Origin: Hydractinia symbiolongicarpus
Taxonomy: Eukaryota; Cnidaria; Hydrozoa; Anthoathecata; Hydractiniidae
Reading direction: 5' to 3'
DNA length: 64,000 nt
Assembly (NCBI RefSeq): GCF_029227915.1
Contig: NC_079886.1
Span: 6,200,001 to 6,264,000 of the forward strand
Under the pieces are notes generated by a model, which saw only the letters and a list, made by a program, of their open reading frames with translations, had not been told where the DNA came from and did no database searches. Numbering within the stretch: the stretch's first letter is position 1; the number at the start of each line of letters is the position of its first letter. Below, in pieces: positions 1 to 10,596 of the stretch. The position numbers and the translations under genes were made by a program.

Positions 1-940
1 ATTTTCTCACCAACGATGTAAGGATGTTCATTCGGAATATGCATCTATACCCCGTATACAACAATAAATGTGCAAAGTTTTTAGAATGCAGTACTATAAT
101 CGTTCTGTTTGTTGCGTAAAGAAGGTTGTGATTCTTGTGTAATTCTTATCTAATAATGTGTTTGTTGAAACAGGAATGTAGAATAACTCGTGACAGAAAG
201 CCAACGTACACAAAGTAATAAGAACTTTGCGATATTTTTCGTAGCTGGAAAACAATAACAACAAAAACGTTAAAAATATGGAAGCAAGTTTATTAGAAAG
301 GAGTAATGGCGCAAAGAATTGAAATGAGTACCTTGCGTCACAAACATGCAAAAGGACGCAAGTGTGAAAAGTTTCTAAAAAAGAGATTTTTTCAAACTAA
401 ATTTGGTTTTCTTGTGCGCATAAGACTTCTGTCTTCGCATTATTACTCTTTATTAGCGCCTTCTAGCAATAAAGAATAGACAGGTCAGCGCGTCAAAGAT
501 CTTTTGCGGAGTTTAAACTCCTAACACTTATTTATTCGAATGCGCTTATTATTTCACACTTCTTAACCTCAAATTTCTTTGTTTGTCATCTTTTAAGAAA
601 CAACAATTCAAGCCAACCGCGATCCCAGGACCTGTTGTCTCTTTTTGTATATCCAACGGAGAAAAATTGCTCTGGGTCTAGGTTGGGCAAAACGAGCGCA
701 GAATCGCTGGGAAGGAAAAAACGGGACGAGGTTATATTTTTGGCCTGAATTTGTTCTTTTTTGTTCTTATATCCCTGAAATATTAGGGTCTTTTGATTAA
801 TGGAAACATATTTCTTTATATAAATCAGGAACCGAAACAGAAAGAAATTACGAATGTAGTTTATTGCGGCTCAGTGCGATGAACGTAAATTAGGCAAGTT
901 CTAAGAGCGAAGTTATGATTTTATAGGATTTTGTTCTAGG
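1..940. other. Non-coding stretch, AT-rich
   Basis: I see no convincing gene here. A minus-strand open frame at 94-351 is hydrophobic, but it has no recognisable domain and no obvious splice partner. The stretch probably is intergenic or belongs to a gene outside the window. Confidence 0.4.
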
Positions 941-959
941 AAAAGTATGTCTTGTACTT

Positions 960-1735
960 GTAGCACTCTTTGTATGGAACACACTCCCTATTCCACACTC
1001 TTTATGGCCTATTTCGTTGTGGCACACTCCATAGCACGCTCCGTATGGCACATTCTGTATGGAAAACTCCGTATTCCCCACAGTTTTATGGCACATACCG
1101 TATGGGTAAAATAATTTTTTATTTTTTGTCCTGTTTGAATATTATCTCTGCTTTGATCTCAACTTCTTTTCGGCTCTCTGTTTCCTCCGCTGCCTACGCT
1201 TACTTCTTCTATTCCAATATTGAATTTAAAATGGGTTAAAAAACATCGGTAAAAAATAAAGTTCGGTAAACAAAATCGGCAAACACGTTCGTTTAAGTAA
1301 GAAGAAGTTCGGGAAAAATTATTGGTCGGCTAAAATATTAGTAACTGAGCAAAAATAAGGTACTCCGTACGGCATACACAACCTCGATTCCAGGGCGTAG
1401 TGCTTTTCGATAAAAATGAAACGCGCACGAGTTTCATCCTCATATCAAAAAACGCTACAGGCCCTGGAGTCGAGGTTAACCTTGACGGCATACACTCCAT
1501 ATATATTGCACACTCTGTATACCACACTGATTAATGGCACACACTCTATATAACATACTCTCTATACACAATGTACGGCTAACTCCATATACCACACTCC
1601 GTTTGGCACACTTTTTACGGCATGCACATTTTGTATAGCACACTCTCCGTATTGCACACTCCGTGTAATAGCGTGCTTAGCATGTTTTTATTTGTATAAT
1701 CTTGTGCACAACAGAGTATCCGTATCGCATATACT
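960..1735. repeat. Degenerate minisatellite around GTATGGCACACTCC
   Basis: Many imperfect copies of a short word resembling 'ccgtatggcacact' fill 960-1110 and 1355-1735, for example 'tccgtatggcacattctg' near 1039. Unit length drifts between about 13 and 20 bases. The two blocks are separated by about 250 bp of unrelated AT-rich DNA, and the second block is interrupted by a small palindromic insertion at 1381-1476. Confidence 0.6.
1381..1476. mobile_element. Short MITE-like insertion with inverted ends
   Basis: The left end ACCTCGATTCCAGGGC is matched on the opposite strand by the right end, whose reverse complement reads ACCTCGACTCCAGGGC, one mismatch in 16. The 96-bp piece interrupts the minisatellite. 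A central GAAAC...GTTTC stem lies inside. It has no coding capacity. No clear target duplication was found. Confidence 0.55.
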
Positions 1736-1978
1736 CTATATGTTGATTTATTTCGGATAAGATACTACCTGATTAATTTTTTTATTGGAGCATTATTTTT
1801 TTTTTTCTTCGGAAACAATATTGCAAACCAAACTCAGTATGTAGCAGCTGGGTGGAGTAAATCTTTGTAGGACCCATGCTCCTCTCCTATCTTATCTCTT
1901 TCTTATCCCAACCATCAATTGTGGCAGAAGGAGAGATCACGCTCATTCAACATAGCCCGCGGCAGCGAACTTCAGAAA

Positions 1979-2040
1979 CGCGCATGCGCGAAAATTGGAA
2001 AACATAAATCGTAAAAATCCTAGGCGGCGATGACGTCATC
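1979..2040 (+). promoter_or_regulatory. Promoter-like GC palindrome and CRE
   Basis: CGCGCATGCGCG at 1979-1990 is a 12-bp palindrome containing the NRF1-type core GCGCATGCGC. GATGACGTCATC at 2029-2040 is a palindrome containing the full CRE/ATF site TGACGTCA. Both stand out in AT-rich DNA and lie about 370-430 bp upstream of the first ATG of the RAG1-like gene. Promoter function is inferred. Confidence 0.45.
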
Positions 2041-2413
2041 ACATTCAAAGTAATGCACTAACAGCCCAAATAAAGTCTATCACCTACATATTAGACCCAA
2101 AATGTGTTTTATTATGGTATGTGAGGCCACCGTCTCGTAGAAACAACAAAAATTGCAGCCATAGCCATTGTTGTGGTTACGGAAATAACGAAACTATAAC
2201 CGACGAGAAATCAGTGAATTTCCCCATTTTCCACGTTAAAATTACAAAAAATAAAAGTTTTTCTAGCAACATGGTATATATTCCTATAAAGGCACATCAT
2301 TTAAGTTTTTAATTGTGAAAATTTCATTCTACTTACATATTTTTTCAGCTAAATATTAGGAGAAACGTAGAGCTCATATTTTGTCTAAACGCAGTTACAG
2401 CCGCTAGCCAAAC

Positions 2414-5400
2414 ATGGCTGCTAAACACAATGTTGAATTGGACAAACTATGTCGAATATGTGGATTTCTTCTCCCGAAAAATAAGAACAATACGTTCAAG
2501 GTTTCAAACCCTAAGGTCAGTAGAAGAATGCAGGAACATTTGTTCATAAACATTGAAAATGACACTGAAGTGCTACTCTAGACTTGGACAATTGGACCAT
2601 AGAAAAAGCACAAGTAACTTTGAGTTGTTTAAATGGACAGAGCATAGTGAGCAAAATTGCAATGTATGTGAAAACGAAATAAAACGAAAAAAAGGGGGAA
2701 GGCTTGGAAAAAGGATGTCCACAGGACGTTATAGTGTCTCAAATTCACACTGGACCAGAAATGAGACATCAAAAATTAATGAAAAGTTAGGTGAAACAGT
2801 CGTGTTGATGAAGCAAAATTTTAAAGAAAAATTCAATGATAACCTTTATTTATGCATATGCCAGTTATGTGAAAATTTAATGCAGAAGCCTGTGCTTTTG
2901 ACTAAATGTCAACACAGCTTTTGCTTCAAATGCTTCATACCAACAGTGGAGGGTCGCCCTCTCGAGAGTACCATATGTCCCGTTTGCTTCACTTTGGTGA
3001 CTCCAGAATTCGTTACACACTCTCAAACCATATCCTATTTATTAAGTAATTTGAAAATTGATTGCGAAAAATGTGGTGAAGTTTTCAAACATGGGGAATA
3101 TTGCAAAGAAAATCATCTCAGCATGTGTATCGGGCAAAAGTCGCCACTATTGAGTGATGTTTTTAAATTAAACAAGGAAAATGATATCCCGAGAGAATTT
3201 GAAAAAGCTGCTCTCCATGTGATCAAAACAAAAATGGCACAGTCAACATTACCAAATAATGGCATTGAGTTTATGACTGGTGGATCAAGAGTAAGAATAA
3301 CATTATTTCAATCCAACATCACATATTAGTTTGTCCCAAAAACGATTAAAATTATATGTACTTTTTTTTATAGCCCTTGGTCTTCACATCAACACCAAAA
3401 GCAAAAAAAACAACAGAATTAAGTAAAAGGACTGTTCAAAAACGCAACAAATTCATCTTAGGCCAACTTCAGCTTACTACAGGTTAACACAATTTTACTT
3501 AGTTAGTTAACATATATATATACCCATACACAAACATAGAGTTGATAAATTAAGGCTAAGACTAATTTTTGCAAATTTACGGTACTGTAAATAAGGTTAA
3601 CTTAAAACAAAACATAATTTCAAAAAATGAATTCATATAACATATATACAGCAAAAGTGTACTCATAAAAGTTTGAACTGGAAACTTTCAAGTCATACAA
3701 CCATAATACAATATAAGCACATAATTTTGCTATTGCTTGATAATTCAGGTGGTGGTGCTGAGACATTGGTAACACAAACCTCGAAGTTAGTAAAATCCTT
3801 CACTGAAGAAGATAAAGAGAAAATTTTGAGTCAGGCAGATGTTTTTCCTTCTGTTATAAGTGCAGAAACAATGATAGCAATGAAAGTTGATCTTGGAATT
3901 CCCTGGGAGAAACTGAAAAAGATGGGAAGGTGAGCAAATTAAAATTATCAAATTATGTCATGTGCTATAAACAGCCAAAAATGCATAATATTATATAAAT
4001 TTATCAATAAATTTCGTATTCCTTTTCTGTGTTAAATTACAGGTGGCTAAAATCATTGAAAATAAACGTTGACTCTCAATCAAAACAACGACAAATAGCT
4101 AAAAAATGGACTGGTGAAGATATAGCTGTTGAAATGATAAACTTCCAGTTCCCAAAGGACAAAAAGGGGAAATTCTTGTTTGAGGATGCACCATGGGGTT
4201 ATCTTATTGATGTTGTTACACATATTCTGTATTATCTTGATGCACTCACAGAGTAAGTTAAAACTTTCAATATGTAGGAAAATGGTAAACTTATCAAATT
4301 ATCAGACTGACATTCAATTCAAACTTACAACATTAAAAATTGTATTAATGTATCATTGCAAGTAACACACATGGACTGAATTTCATTTAGACATTCTCAG
4401 TTTGTTGAAAGAAGCACCTATCAAAATGAAATTCATGTGAAAATCGGAGGAGACCATGGAGGAAAATCATTTAAGATGTCCTACCAATGTTGTAACACAG
4501 TTCATCCAAATAGCAGAGGAAACACAGTTGTGTTTAGCTATTTTGAGGCAAAAGACTTTAGGATAAACTTGAAACTAGGTTTGTCGCGATTCAGTGATCA
4601 AATAGATTTACTACAAACATTAGACTGGAGGTGAGTTACAGAATTGACGTATCAATGAAAAAAATATTTTCATACAGTAATCAAAAATTGCAAAAACCAT
4701 AAAAACTATAAAAATACTAAAATATACTACAATATATATTTCCTAGAATGTTAAAAACAAATGCTAAAAAGGCAGCAAATTCATGAATTTGAAAAAGGGA
4801 ATTATGCATATACTAAATATTTTTTAGACAAAGAAATATCAGGGTATTCATGTTTGGTGACTATGAATTTTTGTGTGTGATATATGGAATAACCGGTGCA
4901 AGTGGTATGTAACTTTCAAAAAAAAGAAAAATTATTCTAAATGATGTTGCAATCACTCAATATTTCAATTAAATTTTCTACAGGTCGTCATTGCTGCCTT
5001 TTTTGTGAAATAACATCAAAAGAAATGAAAACACCTCCATTAAAAAGAGGAACAATAAAACAACGAACCTTGGAATCACTGAAAAGTGACCTAACAAGAT
5101 TTCGAAATGCTGGCGGCAACATAAGTAACGCAAAAAACTTCAATAATGTTATTGACGATGCTATGTTCAACATACCTCTTGATCAAGTTAGTAATTTCAA
5201 TTTGACTAAAGGAAGTTAAAATGCAAAAATAACTTTCACATATTATTTCTCTCCAGGTAGCACTACCATCACTACACATTTCTTTGGGAACATATTTGAA
5301 ATTTTTCAATATGCTAGAAGATCAATGTCATCTCTTGGAGGTAGGTAGCAGGTAGTGCCGCAATCAAAAACAAAACAATGACAGATGAAAGCTTTGAGTC

Positions 5401-6761
5401 ATATGTGGCGGCACAAATTAAAATACGCGACTTGGAATATCTTGTTCAAGATTACCACAACAAAATTAATCTTGTTCATGAAGCCATTACCACGAACATA
5501 TTAACAAGACCTGAAAAAGAAGAGGAGATACTGAGCATCTATCATCCAAGACTGAAACACTTGAATGATAAAATGAGAGAAAAGGTAATTCTCTCATATC
5601 ATAGGGCAGGGTTTTAATCTTACACTTGAATTATGTAACTATACAAATTTTTCCCACTATAAAACATGCATTATCATTAATTTTTAAAATATATTTGAAA
5701 CAAAATCGCACTGAGGAAAATTCAAACAAAGTATGATGATTATTTTTTCTTTATTTTTTAAGTTGGCACAAATTGATGAATTGGAGGAAAACAATATTTT
5801 GGAGAAAAACACAGGGCCTTGTGTGAAGTCATTAGACACAAAATTGAAGCAAATAGGCGTTGAACGTCAAGCATACCATGGAAAATCCTTTATTGGTAAT
5901 GACGTACATAAAATGTTAAAGGTAAATTGGTGTTTCGAGTGGTTATATATACAAATTTTTTACAAAAATCAATTTTCCAAAGTATTTTTATATGAATTTC
6001 AATCTCCTTGTTCATACATCATAAAATTTTTTTTAATAGGTGAAAAATATACTGGAATTATGCAACAGCATCTCTATCTTGGTAGTGAATTTGGGATTTT
6101 GTGATACTGATATACACCGAGAATCCATTCAGCTATGTACAAACTTCAAGCTCCTTTTTAATTACTATTCAAAGTGCCACAACTTGATGAATTCTGTAAA
6201 AAACTTTGAAAATGCAAAGATACAGGAATTGTAGCTATGCTTTACTTTTTTCTCACCACATAAGTCTTGGTACCTAATATCAGTCTTGTGACAATCAGGT
6301 GTGTGTTATGCTATCCAATTTGAAAAAGAAAATTTATCGCTATGAACAATTTTTGAACAGCGAACAATTTTTGTTAATGCTTTGGGATTTAAATCTTTTT
6401 TAAAATATTCGTGTCAGTTTTTCAAGATTTTGTTTCAGATACAGCTATCAAAACTTTGATGAGTTTCTTGAGGAAAACTTTCCCAGGTGAATCTGTTACA
6501 CCAAAACTACACATGCTGGAAAATCATGTTGTAGATTTCATTTCAAAATGGAAAATCGGTTTGGGATTGTATGGTGAACAAGGCGGGGAGAGCATTCACC
6601 CTGAGTTTAATATGTTAAGAAGCACATATAGTAGTGTGAGACCACCAACATCAAGAGTGCGTGTCATTATGGAACAACACCATTTAAAAGTAACACCAGT
6701 ATGCAAAAGCTATATTCCTAAGATTAAGAAACGGAAAACAGAACTTCAAATCGAAGAATGA
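2414..6761 (+). CDS. RAG1-like protein: N-terminal zinc/RING region plus DDE core (multi-exon, lesions)
   Basis: Exons read by eye: 2414-3290, 3374-3482, 3749-3929, 4043-4252, 4391-4630, 4828-4904, 4984-5186, 5257-5340, about 5342-5584, 5763-5921, 6040-about 6234, 6439-6761, giving roughly 960 residues (vertebrate RAG1 about 1040). The N-terminus has LCRICG and CNVC zinc pairs, then a RING (CQLCE, CQHSFCFKC, CPVC) and a trailing CEKCG...H...C finger, in RAG1 order. The core has candidate acids in GGDHGG (codon 4452), FGDYEF (4859) and GEQGGES (GAG at 6588), a CLFC pair (about 4996) and LHMLENH (6507-6527). These match the spacing logic of the RAG1 DDE triad and its CC/HH zinc site. Known family role: RNase H-fold DNA cleavage and transposition. 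Lesions: frame change near 2565-2580, a frame break at 5341-5360, and an unclear junction after 6234. It may be a decaying transposon or domesticated gene, or hold sequencing errors. No RAG2-like kelch gene is adjacent. Confidence 0.75.
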
Positions 6762-6765
6762 TTTA

Positions 6766-6850
6766 GACTATTAGCTGAGATAGCCAGTGGGGAAAGTATA
6801 TAATGTATAGTAATTTTAACATTCAGACCATTAGCTGAGATAGCCAGAGA
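6766..6850. repeat. Direct repeat, 60-bp period, after the RAG1-like gene
   Basis: The word ATTAGCTGAGATAGCCAG occurs twice exactly 60 bases apart, at about 6770 and 6830. The first copy starts within about 10 bases of the RAG1-like stop codon. It could be 3' UTR or a remnant of an element end. Confidence 0.6.
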
Positions 6851-6859
6851 GAATGTATA

Positions 6860-7731
6860 TATATATAGCTAGTACATTTTTTAGTACAATTTAACATGAG
6901 TATAATACTTTAAACTTAGCTTTAGTTGTTGCTAGAAAAATATCAGGTTATTAATCCATTGCCAATGACACCATGTTGATTTTTCGACTTTTCGATTGAC
7001 TTCAACGACCACGAAAATTCCCAAACTTTAGACTCACATATCTCGTAAAAAAAATATGTAAGTAAGATTCGGGTTTTTTTAGAAGGTTAACCAAGTATTC
7101 CTCCATACGAGTATGCAATTAGTTTGTTCAGAAAAACTTCTGAACGCGATTATTTGAGCATTATCCTGGGATGAGCAAAACGAAACTTTTAAAATGATTC
7201 CATATTTCCCTGAAGAGCCACCGACATACTTGCGAAGTTCCTTCTTCCTTGTTTCTGCTTGATTGAAATTCCCAAGCACGTGGTCAAACTTTCCGAAGCC
7301 AAAAATAATACCTTAATCACAATTCAATAGATCTTTTATTTAAAATCAATCAAGCATACAAATCAAAAACAAACAATTCTTTGATGCCGCAGCCGCGACT
7401 ACCATCTTGAAATTTCGCTGACGTAATCACAAATTTCTTGCGCGAGCAAAATCTCTGAAGTTCACGGCTTAAATGAGCGTGAGATATGGGAGCGTTCTCT
7501 CGTAGTGTTACCTACTCGAGTTTACAATCACGGTGAGTATGAATTTCCTAGCAAATTTGCTATTCTCATAGCCTTCCTTCCCCAAAAACAATTAATTATG
7601 TACCTTGTACTCTAGGAAAAAAGAAAGTAATTCAAGTAGACATATTGTAAAAAGTATATTTAAATATGTATACATAGTATTTTTAACACAGATGTACAAA
7701 GCTTGTTGTATAGGAGAAATATAACACTTGC
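6860..7731. other. Non-coding spacer
   Basis: No supported gene. The DNA between the RAG1-like gene and the Harbinger transposon is AT-rich, and its open frames are short and lack family features. Confidence 0.4.
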
Positions 7732-8060
7732 TTAAGGCCGTTTCACATTACAGAAATATATTGAATCCAATATATTGGAAATTATTGATAACTATTGAAA
7801 AATATTGCCTCAATTAATTGAAATAATGTGAAACCAACTTTTGAGACACGTTCGAAAAAACATTACGCAATCGCTTTCAATACTTGTCAAGACTTTTTAA
7901 TTCAAACACGGTTTGAATTAAAAAATATTGCAAGGGAAATTCTTTTGTTGTGAGAAGACTCAATTGTTCTCCGAACAATAGAAAAATCGAATCAGCAAAG
8001 TATTCGAAATTTGTCTGTCTGAAATAAACAGTAAATGAAATATACGATCGAAGATAAAAG

Positions 8061-9017
8061 ATGGAGCAAAATAACATTTATTATTTTGAAAGTCAGCCAC
8101 ACGATTTTGCTACGAATGATCAAATACTATTTCCTCAAGCTACGACGCAACAGCAACATGCCGCACATGTCTTCACTCAGAGCTCACCAAAACCAACCTC
8201 GTCAATCTTGAGCCAAAACACACAAATATTCGGTCAGAGCGTGCCACAGCAACTTCAACCTTCACTCAGCCCCGTATTACAAAATGCAGAAGATGAAACT
8301 TCTGCGAAACCTCAGAAGCGAGGAAGAAAAGGCTTGAAACATGAGAAAGTTTGGAGTAGTGGTGAAACTGAACATTTGATAAATTTGTGGTCACAACACG
8401 AAGTTCTATACAAAGTTAGTTGCCCAGGATATATGGACAAAAACAAAAAACAACTGGCACTTGTAGCGATTGCAGCCGAGCTAAATTGTAGCGAGAGTGA
8501 AGTACAAAAGAAGATGCACAGCATGAAGACTTATTATGGGACATTACGTCAGAATTATGAGGAATCGAAGAGGAAAAGTGGAAGCGGGAGAGCTGATTTG
8601 AAGAAGCCTAATTGGCCTTGGTATGCATTTATGGAATTTTTGAACGATAACTTGACTTCCAAGCGCACATATTCCAACATGAGACAAAACGAGGCTTCAT
8701 CGGAGATTGACGATTTAGAGTCTCACGAATCTTTCTATGTGACCCCAAAATCGAAAAACAACCGGAGTAAGGGGCAAAGTTCGTGTCAACAAGATCTGCT
8801 GTACGTCAAACAATCTGCGCTTATGGACAAAGCTTTGAATGTTTTGTCTACTCCTAAGCCGAACGCACAGCCTTCTGAAAAGTCAGCTGACGATCTGTTT
8901 GGAATGATGGTGTCAAAGTCTATGTCTTCCATTCCCGAGAGCGAAGATAAGGAGGAATTGAAGATAGAAATCCAATCACTTATTTTACAAACAAAACGAA
9001 GAATACAGCTTTTCTAG
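8061..9017 (+). CDS. Harbinger accessory MADF/Myb-like DNA-binding protein
   Basis: Single exon of 318 residues starting at the first ATG inside the transposon. The first 75 residues are Q/S/P-rich and low complexity. From about residue 93 comes a trihelix/MADF-like block with a tryptophan at the start (KVWSSGETEHLINLW), a central SESEVQKKMHSM helix and a PWYAFMEFL end near residue 187. The rest is polar and ends in a charged, possibly coiled segment. In PIF/Harbinger elements the second protein binds the transposon ends and brings the transposase to the nucleus; that role is inferred here. It converges on the transposase gene with 50 bp between the stop codons. Confidence 0.85.
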   Translation: MEQNNIYYFESQPHDFATNDQILFPQATTQQQHAAHVFTQSSPKPTSSILSQNTQIFGQSVPQQLQPSLSPVLQNAEDETSAKPQKRGRKGLKHEKVWSSGETEHLINLWSQHEVLYKVSCPGYMDKNKKQLALVAIAAELNCSESEVQKKMHSMKTYYGTLRQNYEESKRKSGSGRADLKKPNWPWYAFMEFLNDNLTSKRTYSNMRQNEASSEIDDLESHESFYVTPKSKNNRSKGQSSCQQDLLYVKQSALMDKALNVLSTPKPNAQPSEKSADDLFGMMVSKSMSSIPESEDKEELKIEIQSLILQTKRRIQLF

Positions 9018-9067
9018 AACCCTTAGATTCGTCATTGTTTGTATTTGTTGTTTTGGTGAATAAAGTT

Positions 9068-10418
9068 CTATTGTCCGTATACTTGATTCCATTGCCAATG
9101 CACCTGGCCTATACCTTGAAAATAATCACTGAAAGAATTTCGAATATTTTCTGCGCGTGTGCTAAAGTTTCTTGATTTTGTTCCTTCCATCGGGGACAGA
9201 CTTGATAGGTTGTTAAAAATATTATCTTTGATTTCCGGTCCCTCCGCGTTTGTATACGTTTGCATAGACATAGTACACAGCATATTATGTAACGCACAAG
9301 TAGCTAACGTTACTTTTACAGCAGATTCGGGAAAAACATTTAATTTTGCAGTGAGGCAGCGAAACCGATTTACAAGTATTCCAAAAGCGTTTTCACTTGT
9401 TCTTCTTGCACGTGATAAACGATAGTTGAATATGCGCTTTGACTCAGTAAGTCCTTTCTGTGCGTAAGGTTTCATGCAATACTCAGTTAAGGGAAAAGCA
9501 TCATCAGCAACTAGAACGTATGGCAAGAGTGGCTGGTCACACTCAGGGTTAAGGAAGGAATCATCAATTCCAGATTTGTTTGGCAGTTTTCTCCTTTCTG
9601 GTAAATCTATGCTGTTTGTAGATAATCCTCTAAAAAATTCACACCGCCTGAAAACTCCACCATCGCTCAGACGTCCCTGGCAGCCGATATCGACAAAAAT
9701 AAATCGATAACGCGCATCAATGATACCTAGTAAAACTAAACTGAAAAAACCTTTGTAGTTGTAGTATGTTGAACCGCGAAGCTTAGGATGGTACAGAGCA
9801 ATATGTTTTCCATCCATTGCCCCAATGCAATTTGGAAATTGCCACATCGTTTCGAATTCAGATGCAATTTCAAGCCAGTCGTCTTTGTTTTCGGGGAACT
9901 TGAGGAAATCATCTTTTAGTGTATCATATAATGCTTGACAAACCTGAGGAATAAATGTGGCAATGGTTGAAATACCAACAGAATAGTGATGATGTAAGCT
10001 AGTAAAATTCTCCCCAGTAGCGAGAAAGCGCAAAGTTATTGTCAGCTTCAACTCCGGCTCCAAAGGTTTCCGTAAATGCGTTGTCTTCTTCGTTAATTTA
10101 CTTCTGACTTTCTCAAGTAAAAGCTAAACAAAAGGATTGTTTTAGATCAAACTCAGAATTATTTCACATGAATATCAAGTTAAAAATTATATTCACCTCA
10201 TATATGTCTGGGCTCATTCGCAGGTATTTGCGGAAACTCTCTTCGTCATACAAACGTAGTTCTTGCACTAAGTTATCGTAAACACCGATCGATTTTCGTT
10301 TTTTCATCCACTCCTTTACCCAAATTCTACGCGTAACCTTAGGTTTGGAAAAGTTTGTCGGAAGTAAAGTTGTAGCAATAATAATCGCAGCAACCGCTTT
10401 TCTCTGTTCCTCAGACAT
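9068..10418 (-). CDS. PIF/Harbinger DDE transposase (HARBI1-like), two exons
   Basis: Minus strand. Exon 1 is 10418-10197 and exon 2 is 10123-9068, with a 73-bp GT-AG intron in phase 0; together 425 residues. The N-terminus (MSEEQRKAV, then NLVQELRLYDEESFRKYLRM) is the usual Harbinger helical region. The DDE_4 core keeps all three acids: IGAMDGKH (about residue 178), FVDIGCQG (about 219) and RTSENAFG (about 318). LSDGGVF and ALHNML motifs are also typical. Length matches the family (about 350-450). It cuts and pastes the element at its TIRs. No stop or frameshift is present, so the enzyme may be active. Confidence 0.93.
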
Positions 10419-10596
10419 TTTGAATTACAACAAAATTTAAATGGACATTTAAAGAGACATTTAAAGAGACAATTTGCAATAATTCGAAATATTTTCCAAT
10501 ATAATGAATTCAATAATTTTCAATTGATATCATTATTCATAAATATATTGCTGTCAATATTTTTCTATATATTGCTGTAATGTGAAACGGCCTTTA

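Larger units (their letters stand above)
7732..10596. mobile_element. Complete PIF/Harbinger DNA transposon with TTA target duplication
   Basis: The element runs 7735-10593 (2859 bp). The left end starts AGGCCGTTTCACATTACAG and the right end is its exact reverse complement; the match extends to 24 of 25 bases. TTA flanks both sides (7732-7734 and 10594-10596), the three-base duplication expected of PIF/Harbinger. It carries two genes in tail-to-tail orientation, a DNA-binding MADF/Myb-like protein and a DDE transposase, the usual Harbinger pair. Both are uninterrupted, so the copy looks young. Confidence 0.93.

Noticed and set aside
94-351. Hydrophobic 85-codon minus-strand frame
   Set aside because: No signal, domain or splice context; AT-rich DNA yields such frames by chance.
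9159-9710. Plus-strand open frames in the transposase region
   Set aside because: They are antisense shadows of the Harbinger transposase.
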